This document shows positions 1-6,460 of a stretch of DNA of 17,587 nucleotides, piece by piece (the first letter of the stretch is position 1; the number at the start of each line of letters is the position of its first letter). Position numbers and translations under genes: made by a program. This DNA is from Actinomycetota bacterium. Lineage in GTDB: Bacteria; Actinomycetota; Actinomycetes; S36-B12; UBA5976. The notes beneath the pieces are model-generated. The model was not told the origin of the DNA and searched no databases. It saw only the letters and a list, made by a program, of their open reading frames with translations. The stretch covers positions 1 through 17,587 of the forward strand of contig CANLIF010000010.1 in NCBI GenBank assembly GCA_947491175.1, in the 5' to 3' direction.

Positions 1-1
1 C

Positions 2-1456
2 GGTGTACAGGTCCGAACTTTTCACAGCGCTGCGTTACGGCAACTCAGATTCTTTTATCCACAATTTTTTAATTCCAGCCTTCCAGACTTAATGCCAAGC
101 AAGTTTCGATTTGTGGCTGATGCGGCAACTCTTTGTCGAGTTGCAAACGACAAGGATTCAATTCGAGATCTAGCTGCTGAAATTGAATGGGCAAAAGTAA
201 ACATTCTTTCGCCAGATTCATATCGCGAGAAGGCCGCAGAAGTCAGGCGAGATCTAAGTGGAGATCTGACAATTGAAAAAGTATCTAAAGTTTTTGAAGC
301 CTACCTAACTCGACTTGACGAAGCACACGCAATGGATTTTGAAGACGTCCTGCTGCTGACCACCGCAATGATGGAAAACTATCCAGAAATGGCAAACGCA
401 GTTCGTAAGCAATATCGCCACTTCACAGTTGATGAATTTCAAGACGTTAGCCCGGTTCAATTTGAATTACTCAACCTTTGGCTCGGTGAGCGTGATGATG
501 TTTGTGTTGTGGGAGACCCGGCTCAGACCATTTACTCATTCTCTGGAGCAACTTCAAAATATCTAATTGATTTCAAATCCCATTTTACGCGGACGCAAGA
601 TTTTCAATTAAGCCACTCATACCGAAGCACTGAACCAATTGTTGGGGTCGCAAATCAAGTATTAGCTAAGGATGCAACTAGTCCGGTTCGTTTAGTTTCA
701 CAGCGCGGAAAAGGTCCAGCCGTTTCCTTGACTGCTTATGCAAACGATGAAGAAGAAGCCAAGTTAATTGGAAAGCAGATTCTGGAGCTGATTTCTAAGG
801 GAATCGCGCCAAGAGAGGTTGCGGTTCTCTATCGAATCAATAGTCAGTCCGAAATTTTTGAAGCAGAGTTAAGTGCCTTAGGGATACCAATTTCACTGCG
901 TGGCGCGGAGCGATTTTTTGAACGTGCCGAAGTTAAGAATGCGCTCTTGCACTTGCGGGCAGATTTGCACGTAACTGGAACTAAAGCAATGGCAGAAACA
1001 GTTCGAGACATCTTGGGATCAGTTGGCTGGAGATCTCAGGCACCCGACAGTGGGCGTGCGGCCCGCGAAACTTGGGAGTCTTTGAACACCATTGTTGATT
1101 TAGCTGACGAACTGCAAAGCAAAGATGCAACAGCGCAGCTTCCAGACTTTGTTAAGTCCTTAAATCTGCGAAGTGAAATGGAGTTTGCGCCGAGCGCTAA
1201 TGCAGTTACTTTGGCATCAATTCATGCTGCTAAGGGCCTGGAATGGGAAGCCGTTTTTGTAGCAGGAGTAAGTGAAGGTTTGTTACCAATTTCACACGCT
1301 GCTACCGCACCTGAGTTCAATGAAGAACGAAGGCTTTTATATGTGGCTATGACGCGGGCAAAAACTCATTTGCACATTTCTTGGGCAAAATCCCGCCACA
1401 CCGATGGCAAGGGTTATCGCGAACAGTCAACACTGCTACGCGACTTGAAGATTTAG
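2..1456 (+). CDS. uvrD2: UvrD2-type superfamily 1 DNA helicase, 5' end cut off by the window edge
   Basis: ATP-dependent 3'-5' DNA helicase of the UvrD/Rep/PcrA family, expected to act in DNA repair. The frame is open to the left edge with no stop before the first ATG at 92. The 30 codons before that ATG carry the family's conserved TFHSAALRQL segment (motif Ia region), so the ATG is internal and the true start with the Walker A motif lies outside. Visible motifs, numbered in the 484-residue partial protein: DEFQD (Walker B, about 144-148), GDPAQTIYSFSGA (about 171-183), LSHSYRST, a motif V segment containing HAAKGLEW, and motif VI in EERRLLYVAMTRAK. The protein ends shortly after motif VI. 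The C-terminal HRDC domain known from mycobacterial UvrD2 is not seen. Its stop overlaps the stop of the convergent kinase gene by 4 nt. The UvrD2 assignment rests on the neighbours as well as the motifs. Confidence 0.93.
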   Translation, partial: GVQVRTFHSAALRQLRFFYPQFFNSSLPDLMPSKFRFVADAATLCRVANDKDSIRDLAAEIEWAKVNILSPDSYREKAAEVRRDLSGDLTIEKVSKVFEAYLTRLDEAHAMDFEDVLLLTTAMMENYPEMANAVRKQYRHFTVDEFQDVSPVQFELLNLWLGERDDVCVVGDPAQTIYSFSGATSKYLIDFKSHFTRTQDFQLSHSYRSTEPIVGVANQVLAKDATSPVRLVSQRGKGPAVSLTAYANDEEEAKLIGKQILELISKGIAPREVAVLYRINSQSEIFEAELSALGIPISLRGAERFFERAEVKNALLHLRADLHVTGTKAMAETVRDILGSVGWRSQAPDSGRAARETWESLNTIVDLADELQSKDATAQLPDFVKSLNLRSEMEFAPSANAVTLASIHAAKGLEWEAVFVAGVSEGLLPISHAATAPEFNEERRLLYVAMTRAKTHLHISWAKSRHTDGKGYREQSTLLRDLKI

Positions 1457-2781
1457 TTCTTTACATCCTCAGCAAAGCCCGGAACCCATTGCGCAAATTC
1501 ATCGCGCACCGAAAACTCTGATTCCAACTGGCACAAGACGCCGATGCTACCTAACCAAACTCGATGGATCATTACGTAGTTAGGTGGCAAGTTGATTTTC
1601 ATGCCGATTGACCAATCTGAATTTCGTGGGTCGCTAGTGCGCTCAAACTGCTCGCGAATCCACTCGCGATTGTGTTTGAAAATTGGAACTTGGGCCGGTT
1701 CAGTGAAAGGGCCAAGATAGTCAAGCAGGGACTGTGGGTTCAATTCAATTCCAGGCCGGATAAATCCTTCTTCGCGAAGTCCTGCGACCACGGACTCGCT
1801 GTCCCCAACTAGAGCGATTTTCAGCAAGGTCCCCATTGCCGGTGGCAAGCCATCAGGAAGTTCTGCAGTCGCCCCAAAATCAAGGATTGCGAGTCTGCCA
1901 TCGGGCATGACCTTAAAGTTTCCCGGATGCGGATCAGCATGCAAAAGCCCAACTTGGTTAGGCCCAGAAAGCAAGAAGCGCAGATACATCTTTCCGAAGT
2001 GATCACGTTCTTGCTGGGTGCCAGATTCAATGAGTCGAGCAAGTGATTTACCTTCGACCCATTCGGTAACAATCACATTTTCTGCTGCGGCTAAAACGTG
2101 CGGGACGAAGTAATCAGGGTGCCCATCAAATCCAACAGCAAATTTTCGTTGAACTTTAGATTCATGCAAGTAATCAAGTTCTTCGGCCACACAGTCTGTT
2201 AACTCGCGCAAAATCGCTCGAACGTCAATTCCGGGAAAGAAGCCGGCAAATAATCTGCCAAATCGTGAAAGTTGCTGCAGGTCAGCAAGCAATGCCCCAG
2301 ACGCTCCTGGGTATTGAATCTTTACTGCAACATCGCGGCCATCATGCCAAACAGCGCGGTGGACTTGTCCGATTGAAGCTGCAGCTGCTGGCTCGTCATC
2401 AAATGTTGTAAATCGCTCTCGCCAGTTATCGCCCAGTGACTCGCGCAGCACTTGATGAACTGACTCGATCGGCATTGGAGGAGCAGAATCTTGCAATTTT
2501 GTAAGTGACTCGCGGTACGGTCCGGCGACATCATCAGGAAGCACTGATTCAAAGACACTCAGCGCTTGCCCGAGCTTCATAGCGCCACCTTTAAGTTCAC
2601 CAAGGACACTAAAGATTTGCTCGGCAGTTTTGGCCTGTGCTTGCGCAGTGGCATCTTGTGCCGACATACCTCCGAGCCGTTTTCCTAAACCAACAGCGCG
2701 CCGACCAGCATGGCGAAGTGGCAACGCAGCAATTCGAGCACTGCGGGTTAGGCCACTTTGAGATATTTCGCTCACACCCAA
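1453..2781 (-). CDS. ABC1/AarF/UbiB-family atypical kinase-like protein
   Basis: A 442-residue protein kinase-like ATPase of the UbiB/COQ8 family. The signatures are all present: KxGQ motif (K69, Q72), alanine-rich loop replacing the glycine-rich P-loop (132-135, followed by SIGQVHRA), VAVK lysine at 154, HADPHPGN catalytic loop (281-288) and the DFG metal motif (301-303). No membrane helix is obvious at the C-terminus, unlike Escherichia coli UbiB. The mycobacterial homologue next to uvrD2 (Rv3197) is known as part of the WhiB7 macrolide-resistance regulon. In other bacteria the family supports quinone or isoprenoid lipid metabolism. The start codon lies 3 nt after the stop of the thiF-like gene, so the two are very likely one transcript. 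The exact substrate cannot be read from the sequence. Confidence 0.93.
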   Translation of the reverse strand: MGVSEISQSGLTRSARIAALPLRHAGRRAVGLGKRLGGMSAQDATAQAQAKTAEQIFSVLGELKGGAMKLGQALSVFESVLPDDVAGPYRESLTKLQDSAPPMPIESVHQVLRESLGDNWRERFTTFDDEPAAAASIGQVHRAVWHDGRDVAVKIQYPGASGALLADLQQLSRFGRLFAGFFPGIDVRAILRELTDCVAEELDYLHESKVQRKFAVGFDGHPDYFVPHVLAAAENVIVTEWVEGKSLARLIESGTQQERDHFGKMYLRFLLSGPNQVGLLHADPHPGNFKVMPDGRLAILDFGATAELPDGLPPAMGTLLKIALVGDSESVVAGLREEGFIRPGIELNPQSLLDYLGPFTEPAQVPIFKHNREWIREQFERTSDPRNSDWSIGMKINLPPNYVMIHRVWLGSIGVLCQLESEFSVRDEFAQWVPGFAEDVKN

Positions 2782-2784
2782 TTG

Positions 2785-3828
2785 TTAGGGAGTTTTGTCC
2801 CATCGGCATCCGCAGGAAGGATGAAAGAACGTGGGATAGGTCTCAACTGAATTCAGGCAGTTACTCAATTCAAGGACTTGTGAACCTTTAGTTTCGGCTT
2901 GATCAACCCATGCGCAAGCAGTCCGAACCACTTCCATCGCGGTATTCAAAATCAAGACGATACTTGCGCTATCCACAATTGGATTATGCGATACCTGCAG
3001 ATCTATCATTGGCCACCCCGGATCTTGGTCACATCGATGTAAGTGCAAACAACGAAGACACGGAGTTTGGCCAGGAAGTATTACTGAACTGATGAAACTC
3101 ATTGCTGAACTCGTAGTGGCAAATAGATGAGGGGTATCCGTTGCAACGAGTTGGTCAGCGCTGGTTGCGCAAATCCATGGGAAATCCGCACGTTGATCTG
3201 GCATTAAAATTTCGATCCTGCGAATTGCTCTAAAGCGTAGGGAATTATTGTGCGCTGAAGCTCCTCGGATCATGCGCTCAATTAAATTCTTAGCCACAAT
3301 GTCACGACGAATTCCAATGTCAATCCGAGAGGCGCCCCAGGGAGTTAAGTCGGATTCACTAATCAAAGTGGGGTCATGCACTGTGATGTTAGGAAATCCG
3401 GCGCTTGCTAGAAGTAAACAAACCGTCATTCCCAGTCGGCCTGCCCCGCGAATCGAAACTTCGCAACTAATCCTTTGATTAATCAGATCCAAGTTCCCTG
3501 AAGTTTCGCGTGAGAGATTTAAGCGTTGGATTTCAGTTACTGGATTTTGTTGATCGTAAGTTGCGGCTACTGGACCAGATTCAACTAGACCAAGTTCAAT
3601 CAGTTGAAATAGGAAATTTTCACTCGATTGTAAGTCGTGTCCCTCCAAAACCAATCGATTACAAATTTGCGAAATGGAATGTGCCCCATGCAGAAGTTTT
3701 CCAATAGTTTCGCCAACTTTCTTTTCAATGACCAGTGCGGAATTTGGATTAATGCCTATCTGAAATTGAGTTGGACCGCGTTCATACAGTCGCACGCCTG
3801 GTGCTAGCTGTGGATTAGAAATTTTCAT
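2785..3828 (-). CDS. ThiF/E1-like (ocin-ThiF-like) adenylyltransferase-fold protein
   Basis: A 347-residue protein with an E1/ThiF Rossmann domain. The nucleotide-binding GAGRLG motif is at 128-133, followed by a beta strand ending in HDP (151-153) and a conserved Arg/Asp-rich segment. Two Cys pairs (C257/C260 in PCLRC, C339/C341 in HPSCGC) probably bind structural zinc, as in the E1 family. The N-terminal 100 residues look like a separate small domain of the kind seen in E1-like proteins annotated as TOMM leader-peptide binding. ThiF-family enzymes adenylate a C-terminal carboxylate of a partner protein, but no partner or YcaO gene is seen here. It is the first secure gene of a two-gene operon with the ABC1 kinase. 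Start chosen at ATG 3828, because the N-terminus (about NPQLAPGVRLYERG) looks like the family start. Function unknown. Confidence 0.87.
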   Translation of the reverse strand: MKISNPQLAPGVRLYERGPTQFQIGINPNSALVIEKKVGETIGKLLHGAHSISQICNRLVLEGHDLQSSENFLFQLIELGLVESGPVAATYDQQNPVTEIQRLNLSRETSGNLDLINQRISCEVSIRGAGRLGMTVCLLLASAGFPNITVHDPTLISESDLTPWGASRIDIGIRRDIVAKNLIERMIRGASAHNNSLRFRAIRRIEILMPDQRADFPWICATSADQLVATDTPHLFATTSSAMSFISSVILPGQTPCLRCLHLHRCDQDPGWPMIDLQVSHNPIVDSASIVLILNTAMEVVRTACAWVDQAETKGSQVLELSNCLNSVETYPTFFHPSCGCRWDKTP

Positions 3829-4038
3829 TTACAAAGTTTGAAGATTTGAACTTGTGTAAGAAGACAACGTTCCACAGAGACTTTGTGTTACGCAGAGACT
3901 TTGTGTTACACATTGTGGTGCTTTCGAGTGTGTTAATGGCACCAAAAAAGCACCTGTTATGTGGCCCAAGAAACAGGATTTTAGACAAAAGTCCCATGGG
4001 GATAAAATTATTTTCTTTCCACACTCCGTGGACAACAT
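3829..4038 (-). CDS. Possible small Cys/Ser/Thr-rich ORF abutting the thiF-like gene (doubtful)
   Basis: A 69-codon frame that starts at ATG 4038 and ends in TAA directly against the ATG of the thiF-like gene (TAAATG junction, no gap). It has six Cys residues. The 18-bp tandem repeat in this stretch makes the protein contain CVTQSL twice in a row, followed by CGTLSS and a Ser/Thr-rich tail. Upstream there is only a weak AGG as ribosome-binding site. The alternatives are that it is a regulatory leader frame for the operon or simply chance open frame in an intergenic region. A second frame of similar length overlaps it, which argues for chance. No homology recognised. Confidence 0.2.
   Translation of the reverse strand: MLSTECGKKIILSPWDFCLKSCFLGHITGAFLVPLTHSKAPQCVTQSLCVTQSLCGTLSSYTSSNLQTL
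3875..3910. repeat. Two tandem 18-bp direct repeats
   Basis: CAGAGACTTTGTGTTACG (3875-3892) is followed directly by CAGAGACTTTGTGTTACA (3893-3910), identical at 17 of 18 positions. It lies 47 bp upstream of the thiF-like start. It may be a recent slippage duplication or a repeated protein-binding site. In the minus-strand small frame it encodes a repeated hexapeptide. Confidence 0.9.
3917..3954 (-). promoter_or_regulatory. Inverted repeat upstream of thiF-like operon
   Basis: Perfect 8-bp inverted repeat GGTGCTTT (3917-3924) / AAAGCACC (3947-3954) with a 22-nt spacer. A second inverted repeat, CCTGTT (3953-3958) / AACAGG (3972-3977), overlaps its right arm by 2 nt, so as RNA the two stems would compete. 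They sit between the DnaA-box-like array and the thiF-like gene and could be an operator or a leader structure. No T-rich tail marks either as a terminator. Confidence 0.35.
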
Positions 4039-4155
4039 AATGCCTGATTAATCTACATATTCACACAGTCACAAGCAACCTATCCCCAAGTTATTCACCA
4101 GTAATCCCCAGGTAAATGGGCATCTATCCCCAGTTAGTCCCCAGCCTTGTCCACA
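4027..4155. repeat. Phased array of DnaA-box-like 9-mers
   Basis: A perfect actinobacterial-type DnaA box, TTGTCCACA, lies at 4147-4155, and a one-mismatch box, TTGTCCACG, lies on the minus strand at 4027-4035. Between them lie related 9-mers: ATATTCACA 4057, CTATCCCCA 4080, TTATTCACC 4091, TAATCCCCA 4102, CTATCCCCA 4124, TAGTCCCCA 4135. Start-to-start distances are 23, 11, 11, 22, 11 and 12 bp, so all the sites face the same side of the helix. An AT-rich stretch (about 4001-4017) flanks the array on the left. This is the layout of a DnaA-binding cluster, but dnaA and dnaN are not in the window. The CCCCA versions are imperfect, so another phased DNA-binding protein is possible. Confidence 0.55.
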
Positions 4156-4182
4156 GCAAACTTCAAGACTTACTGAATCACA

Positions 4183-4212
4183 TTGCACCAAGAGGTTAAT
4201 TAAGCGTAAGTT
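4183..4212 (+). promoter_or_regulatory. Candidate promoter of the YgjP-type gene
   Basis: TTGCAC (4183-4188) and TAAGTT (4207-4212) are separated by 18 bp and fit a sigma-70-type -35/-10 pair. Transcription would start near 4219, right at the foot of the hairpin that begins at 4221. Confidence 0.35.
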
Positions 4213-4220
4213 TCACGAAT

Positions 4221-4294
4221 TGAAGCTCTCGAGATAACGAGCCGACATTCGCAAGGGGAAGGCGAATGTTTGAGCACGCGGCTCGAGAGCTTCA
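4221..4294 (+). promoter_or_regulatory. Two-stem hairpin enclosing the ribosome-binding site of the YgjP-type gene
   Basis: Outer stem: 13-bp perfect inverted repeat TGAAGCTCTCGAG (4221-4233) / CTCGAGAGCTTCA (4282-4294). Inner stem: 8 bp, ACATTCGC (4245-4252) / GCGAATGT (4262-4269). The 9-nt apical loop (4253-4261) is AAGGGGAAG, an excellent Shine-Dalgarno. The start codon ATG 4266 lies inside the inner stem. The two stems are separated by nearly symmetric internal loops of 11 and 12 nt. If transcribed, this would hold the start codon in a duplex and show the ribosome-binding site in the loop, suggesting translational control. It could instead be a DNA-level operator. Confidence 0.6.
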
Positions 4295-4961
4295 TCATTT
4301 TTCCCATGTGACTGGACTAGCCTTAAGTTTTGTGACCGAACAAAATCAGCCTTCGCTCTTCGATTCAGAGGACGACTTTGCCGCCGCCGATCAAGGTTCA
4401 CTTGCTAGCGATGCTGTGGAGTTTGTTTACCAGCGAACTGATTTAACGAAAGTTGAAGTAAAGCGCAGTAAGCGAGCAAAGCGAAACGTAACTGCGTATC
4501 GAGACAATGATAAAACCGTAGTTACCGTGCCAACCAGAATGGCTAAGCGTGACATTGATGCTTACGTTGCAGAATTGGTGAATCGCCTTGATGATCGAGA
4601 TGAACGTTCAAGTTCGCAAAAATCTTTAGAGCAAAGGGCACAGGCACTTTCTCTGACGTATTTGGGTCAGGATCTATTTGAAACTCATAAAGTGCCAGTA
4701 ACGATTCGGTGGGTTACCAATCAAAATGCTCGCTGGGGATCTTGCACTCCAGATGAAGGAACCATTCGACTTTCGCATCGAATGCAGCGGATGCCGAGTT
4801 ACGTTATTGACTCAGTGATTGTCCATGAATTGATTCATTTACTAGTAACCAATCACAGTCCAGAATTTTATGAATTGATGAACAAGTTTCCGCAGCACGA
4901 AAAAGCAAAAGCCTATCTAGATGGATATTCGCATGCCCAACAATATTTGAGACCCGAATAA
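4266..4961 (+). CDS. YgjP-type (M48-like, DUF45) zinc metallohydrolase
   Basis: A 231-residue predicted zinc-dependent hydrolase. The catalytic signature HELIH is at 187-191, with a third likely ligand H197 in NHSPEF, and the family motif RWGSC is at 156-160. An Arg/Lys-rich segment (about 65-80) precedes the conserved VPTRM region. The first 60 residues are poorly conserved in this family and acidic here, so the start is not fixed by homology. ATG 4266 is favoured by the AAGGGGAAGG Shine-Dalgarno just upstream. In-frame GTG codons at 4308 and 4332 are alternatives that would lie beyond the hairpin. It ends 8 bp from the convergent DUF2342 gene. The substrate of YgjP proteins is not established, though the fold is that of a metallopeptidase. 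Confidence 0.9.
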   Translation: MFEHAARELHHFSHVTGLALSFVTEQNQPSLFDSEDDFAAADQGSLASDAVEFVYQRTDLTKVEVKRSKRAKRNVTAYRDNDKTVVTVPTRMAKRDIDAYVAELVNRLDDRDERSSSQKSLEQRAQALSLTYLGQDLFETHKVPVTIRWVTNQNARWGSCTPDEGTIRLSHRMQRMPSYVIDSVIVHELIHLLVTNHSPEFYELMNKFPQHEKAKAYLDGYSHAQQYLRPE

Positions 4962-4969
4962 CGCTTAAC

Positions 4970-6304
4970 TTAAGAATCGCTTTGGGGATCCTCTTTCGAA
5001 GATTCAATTGCTTTGTTTAGTTCGGCCATTAGATCCTCGCTGCCAGTTGCAAGAAAAGCATCGATGTCATCAATATCAGAATCTCGTGGAAGTAAGTCGG
5101 GGTGAGTCCAGAGTAGATCTCGGGCAGCAACTCCTTGAGTATCCGCTAGTCGCTGCCACAACGCGGCGGCTTCCCGCATTCGACGCGGCCGCATTTCCAG
5201 TCCAATTAACCCACCAAACACTTTTTCAGCTGGCCCGCCAGCGGCCCGACGTCGCCGAAAGACCTCCTCTAGAGCCACAGCCGATTGCAGTCGAGTCCCG
5301 GCAGCCTGGGTTACTACAACAGTGACCCAACCTTCAATGAGTGCCAGGAGAAGTTCTATGCGAGTTAGGGCTGCAACTTGCTCAGGTGTTTGGGTTGGTT
5401 CAAACAACGACGAGGTCATCATGCTGTTTATGCTGTCTGGATTTGTTGGGTCAATTTGTGTCATAGCTTCTTCGATTGCGCTGGTATCGATTTTCACACC
5501 TCTGGCAAAGTCCGAAATCGCAGCCATCAGCTGGGACTGAATCCAGGGCGCAGCAGTAAACAATCTTTGATGCGCTAGTTCGCGCAGTGTTATGTAAAGC
5601 CTGGCTTCAGATTCATCGATGGACAGACCTTGAATGAAAGCATTGGTATTTGAAATTACTAACCCCGGCTTACCCGATGCATTAAGTGGAATGCCAACGT
5701 CAGAATTACTCAAAACTTCAGTAGTCATTTGTCCAAGGGCTTGTCCAAATTGGGTACCAAACATAGTTGCGCCCATTGATTTGGCCATCGCCATCAGCGG
5801 CCCTGTGATTGCAGCAAAGTCAGGTGAGGCCAAGGTCTCACGAAGGTTAGCAGCAACTTCATCAGGCAAACTTGAAAGCAATTCATCTGGAATGTTTATG
5901 GTTCCGCCATCATTACCTGAGGGCAATAGCCCGGTCATAACACCTGCCATGGCATCTGCAACTGGTTGCACCACAACTTTCCAAGAATCGAAAGTAGAAG
6001 CCAGCCACTGCGTGCGCGTTACCCCGTTTATGGTGTGACCTGCACTTGGAATAGTGGTTGTATCGTTTAGCCACAAATCCGCTAAGTCAGCTGCGGCACG
6101 AAGTTTCTCAGTATCAGATTCATTGATCTGTGGATCGCCAGATTTCTTTAGCTCTTGATCTGAAGCAGTGTGCGCACTCGTCCAATTAACTGAGCCACCT
6201 GATGGATCACCACCATTGCGAAGCATGCGACCCATATTTTCGAGCATGTCTGCCAACTCGTTGTTCCCATCCCCACCAGGGGCGAATCCAAACGGAATAC
6301 TCAT
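4970..6304 (-). CDS. DUF2342 putative zinc-dependent metalloprotease
   Basis: A 444-residue actinobacterial conserved protein (DUF2342 / putative hydrolase family, Rv3195-like). Recognised from the Gly-rich start FGFAPGGDGN, the RELAHQRLF segment (241-249, the family's Glu-x-x-His motif), the ALIEGW segment (321-326) and the C-terminal HPDLLP (401-406). No canonical HExxH is present, which is normal for the family. No signal peptide or membrane segment is seen, so it is probably cytoplasmic. Start ATG 6304. A weak -35/-10 pair (TTAACC, 17 bp, TAACCT on the minus strand, 6337-6365) lies upstream. It is divergent from the PDZ/S16 gene. Biochemical role unknown. Confidence 0.9.
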   Translation of the reverse strand: MSIPFGFAPGGDGNNELADMLENMGRMLRNGGDPSGGSVNWTSAHTASDQELKKSGDPQINESDTEKLRAAADLADLWLNDTTTIPSAGHTINGVTRTQWLASTFDSWKVVVQPVADAMAGVMTGLLPSGNDGGTINIPDELLSSLPDEVAANLRETLASPDFAAITGPLMAMAKSMGATMFGTQFGQALGQMTTEVLSNSDVGIPLNASGKPGLVISNTNAFIQGLSIDESEARLYITLRELAHQRLFTAAPWIQSQLMAAISDFARGVKIDTSAIEEAMTQIDPTNPDSINSMMTSSLFEPTQTPEQVAALTRIELLLALIEGWVTVVVTQAAGTRLQSAVALEEVFRRRRAAGGPAEKVFGGLIGLEMRPRRMREAAALWQRLADTQGVAARDLLWTHPDLLPRDSDIDDIDAFLATGSEDLMAELNKAIESSKEDPQSDS

Positions 6305-6460
6305 AAAGCCTACTTTTCTGGTCTTTCCTGATTACAAGGTTATGCCCATGTCAAGGTTTGGTTAATCATTTTTGCCACTGCTGTTGGCGAACAAAAGCTG
6401 GTTTGTTTTCACGTACGCTGGAATCCTTACAGTTTCAGTAATCATGAGAGTGACAAGTGC

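Noticed and set aside
55..63. Perfect TTATCCACA DnaA box
   Set aside because: It is a single site inside conserved uvrD2 coding sequence, where the codons explain it.
92..94. ATG 92 as the start of uvrD2
   Set aside because: The frame is open upstream to the window edge and encodes the conserved TFHSAALRQL segment, so the ATG is internal.
4027..4155. CRISPR array
   Set aside because: The repeated units are 9-mers in an 11-bp rhythm without spacers, and no cas gene is present.
3829..4265. A hidden whiB7-like gene
   Set aside because: No frame has the CxxC and spaced Cys pattern or the Gly/Trp turn of WhiB proteins.
4964..4974. CTTAA C TTAAG palindrome between two convergent genes as terminator
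   Set aside because: Only 5 bp with a 1-base centre and no T run; too weak.
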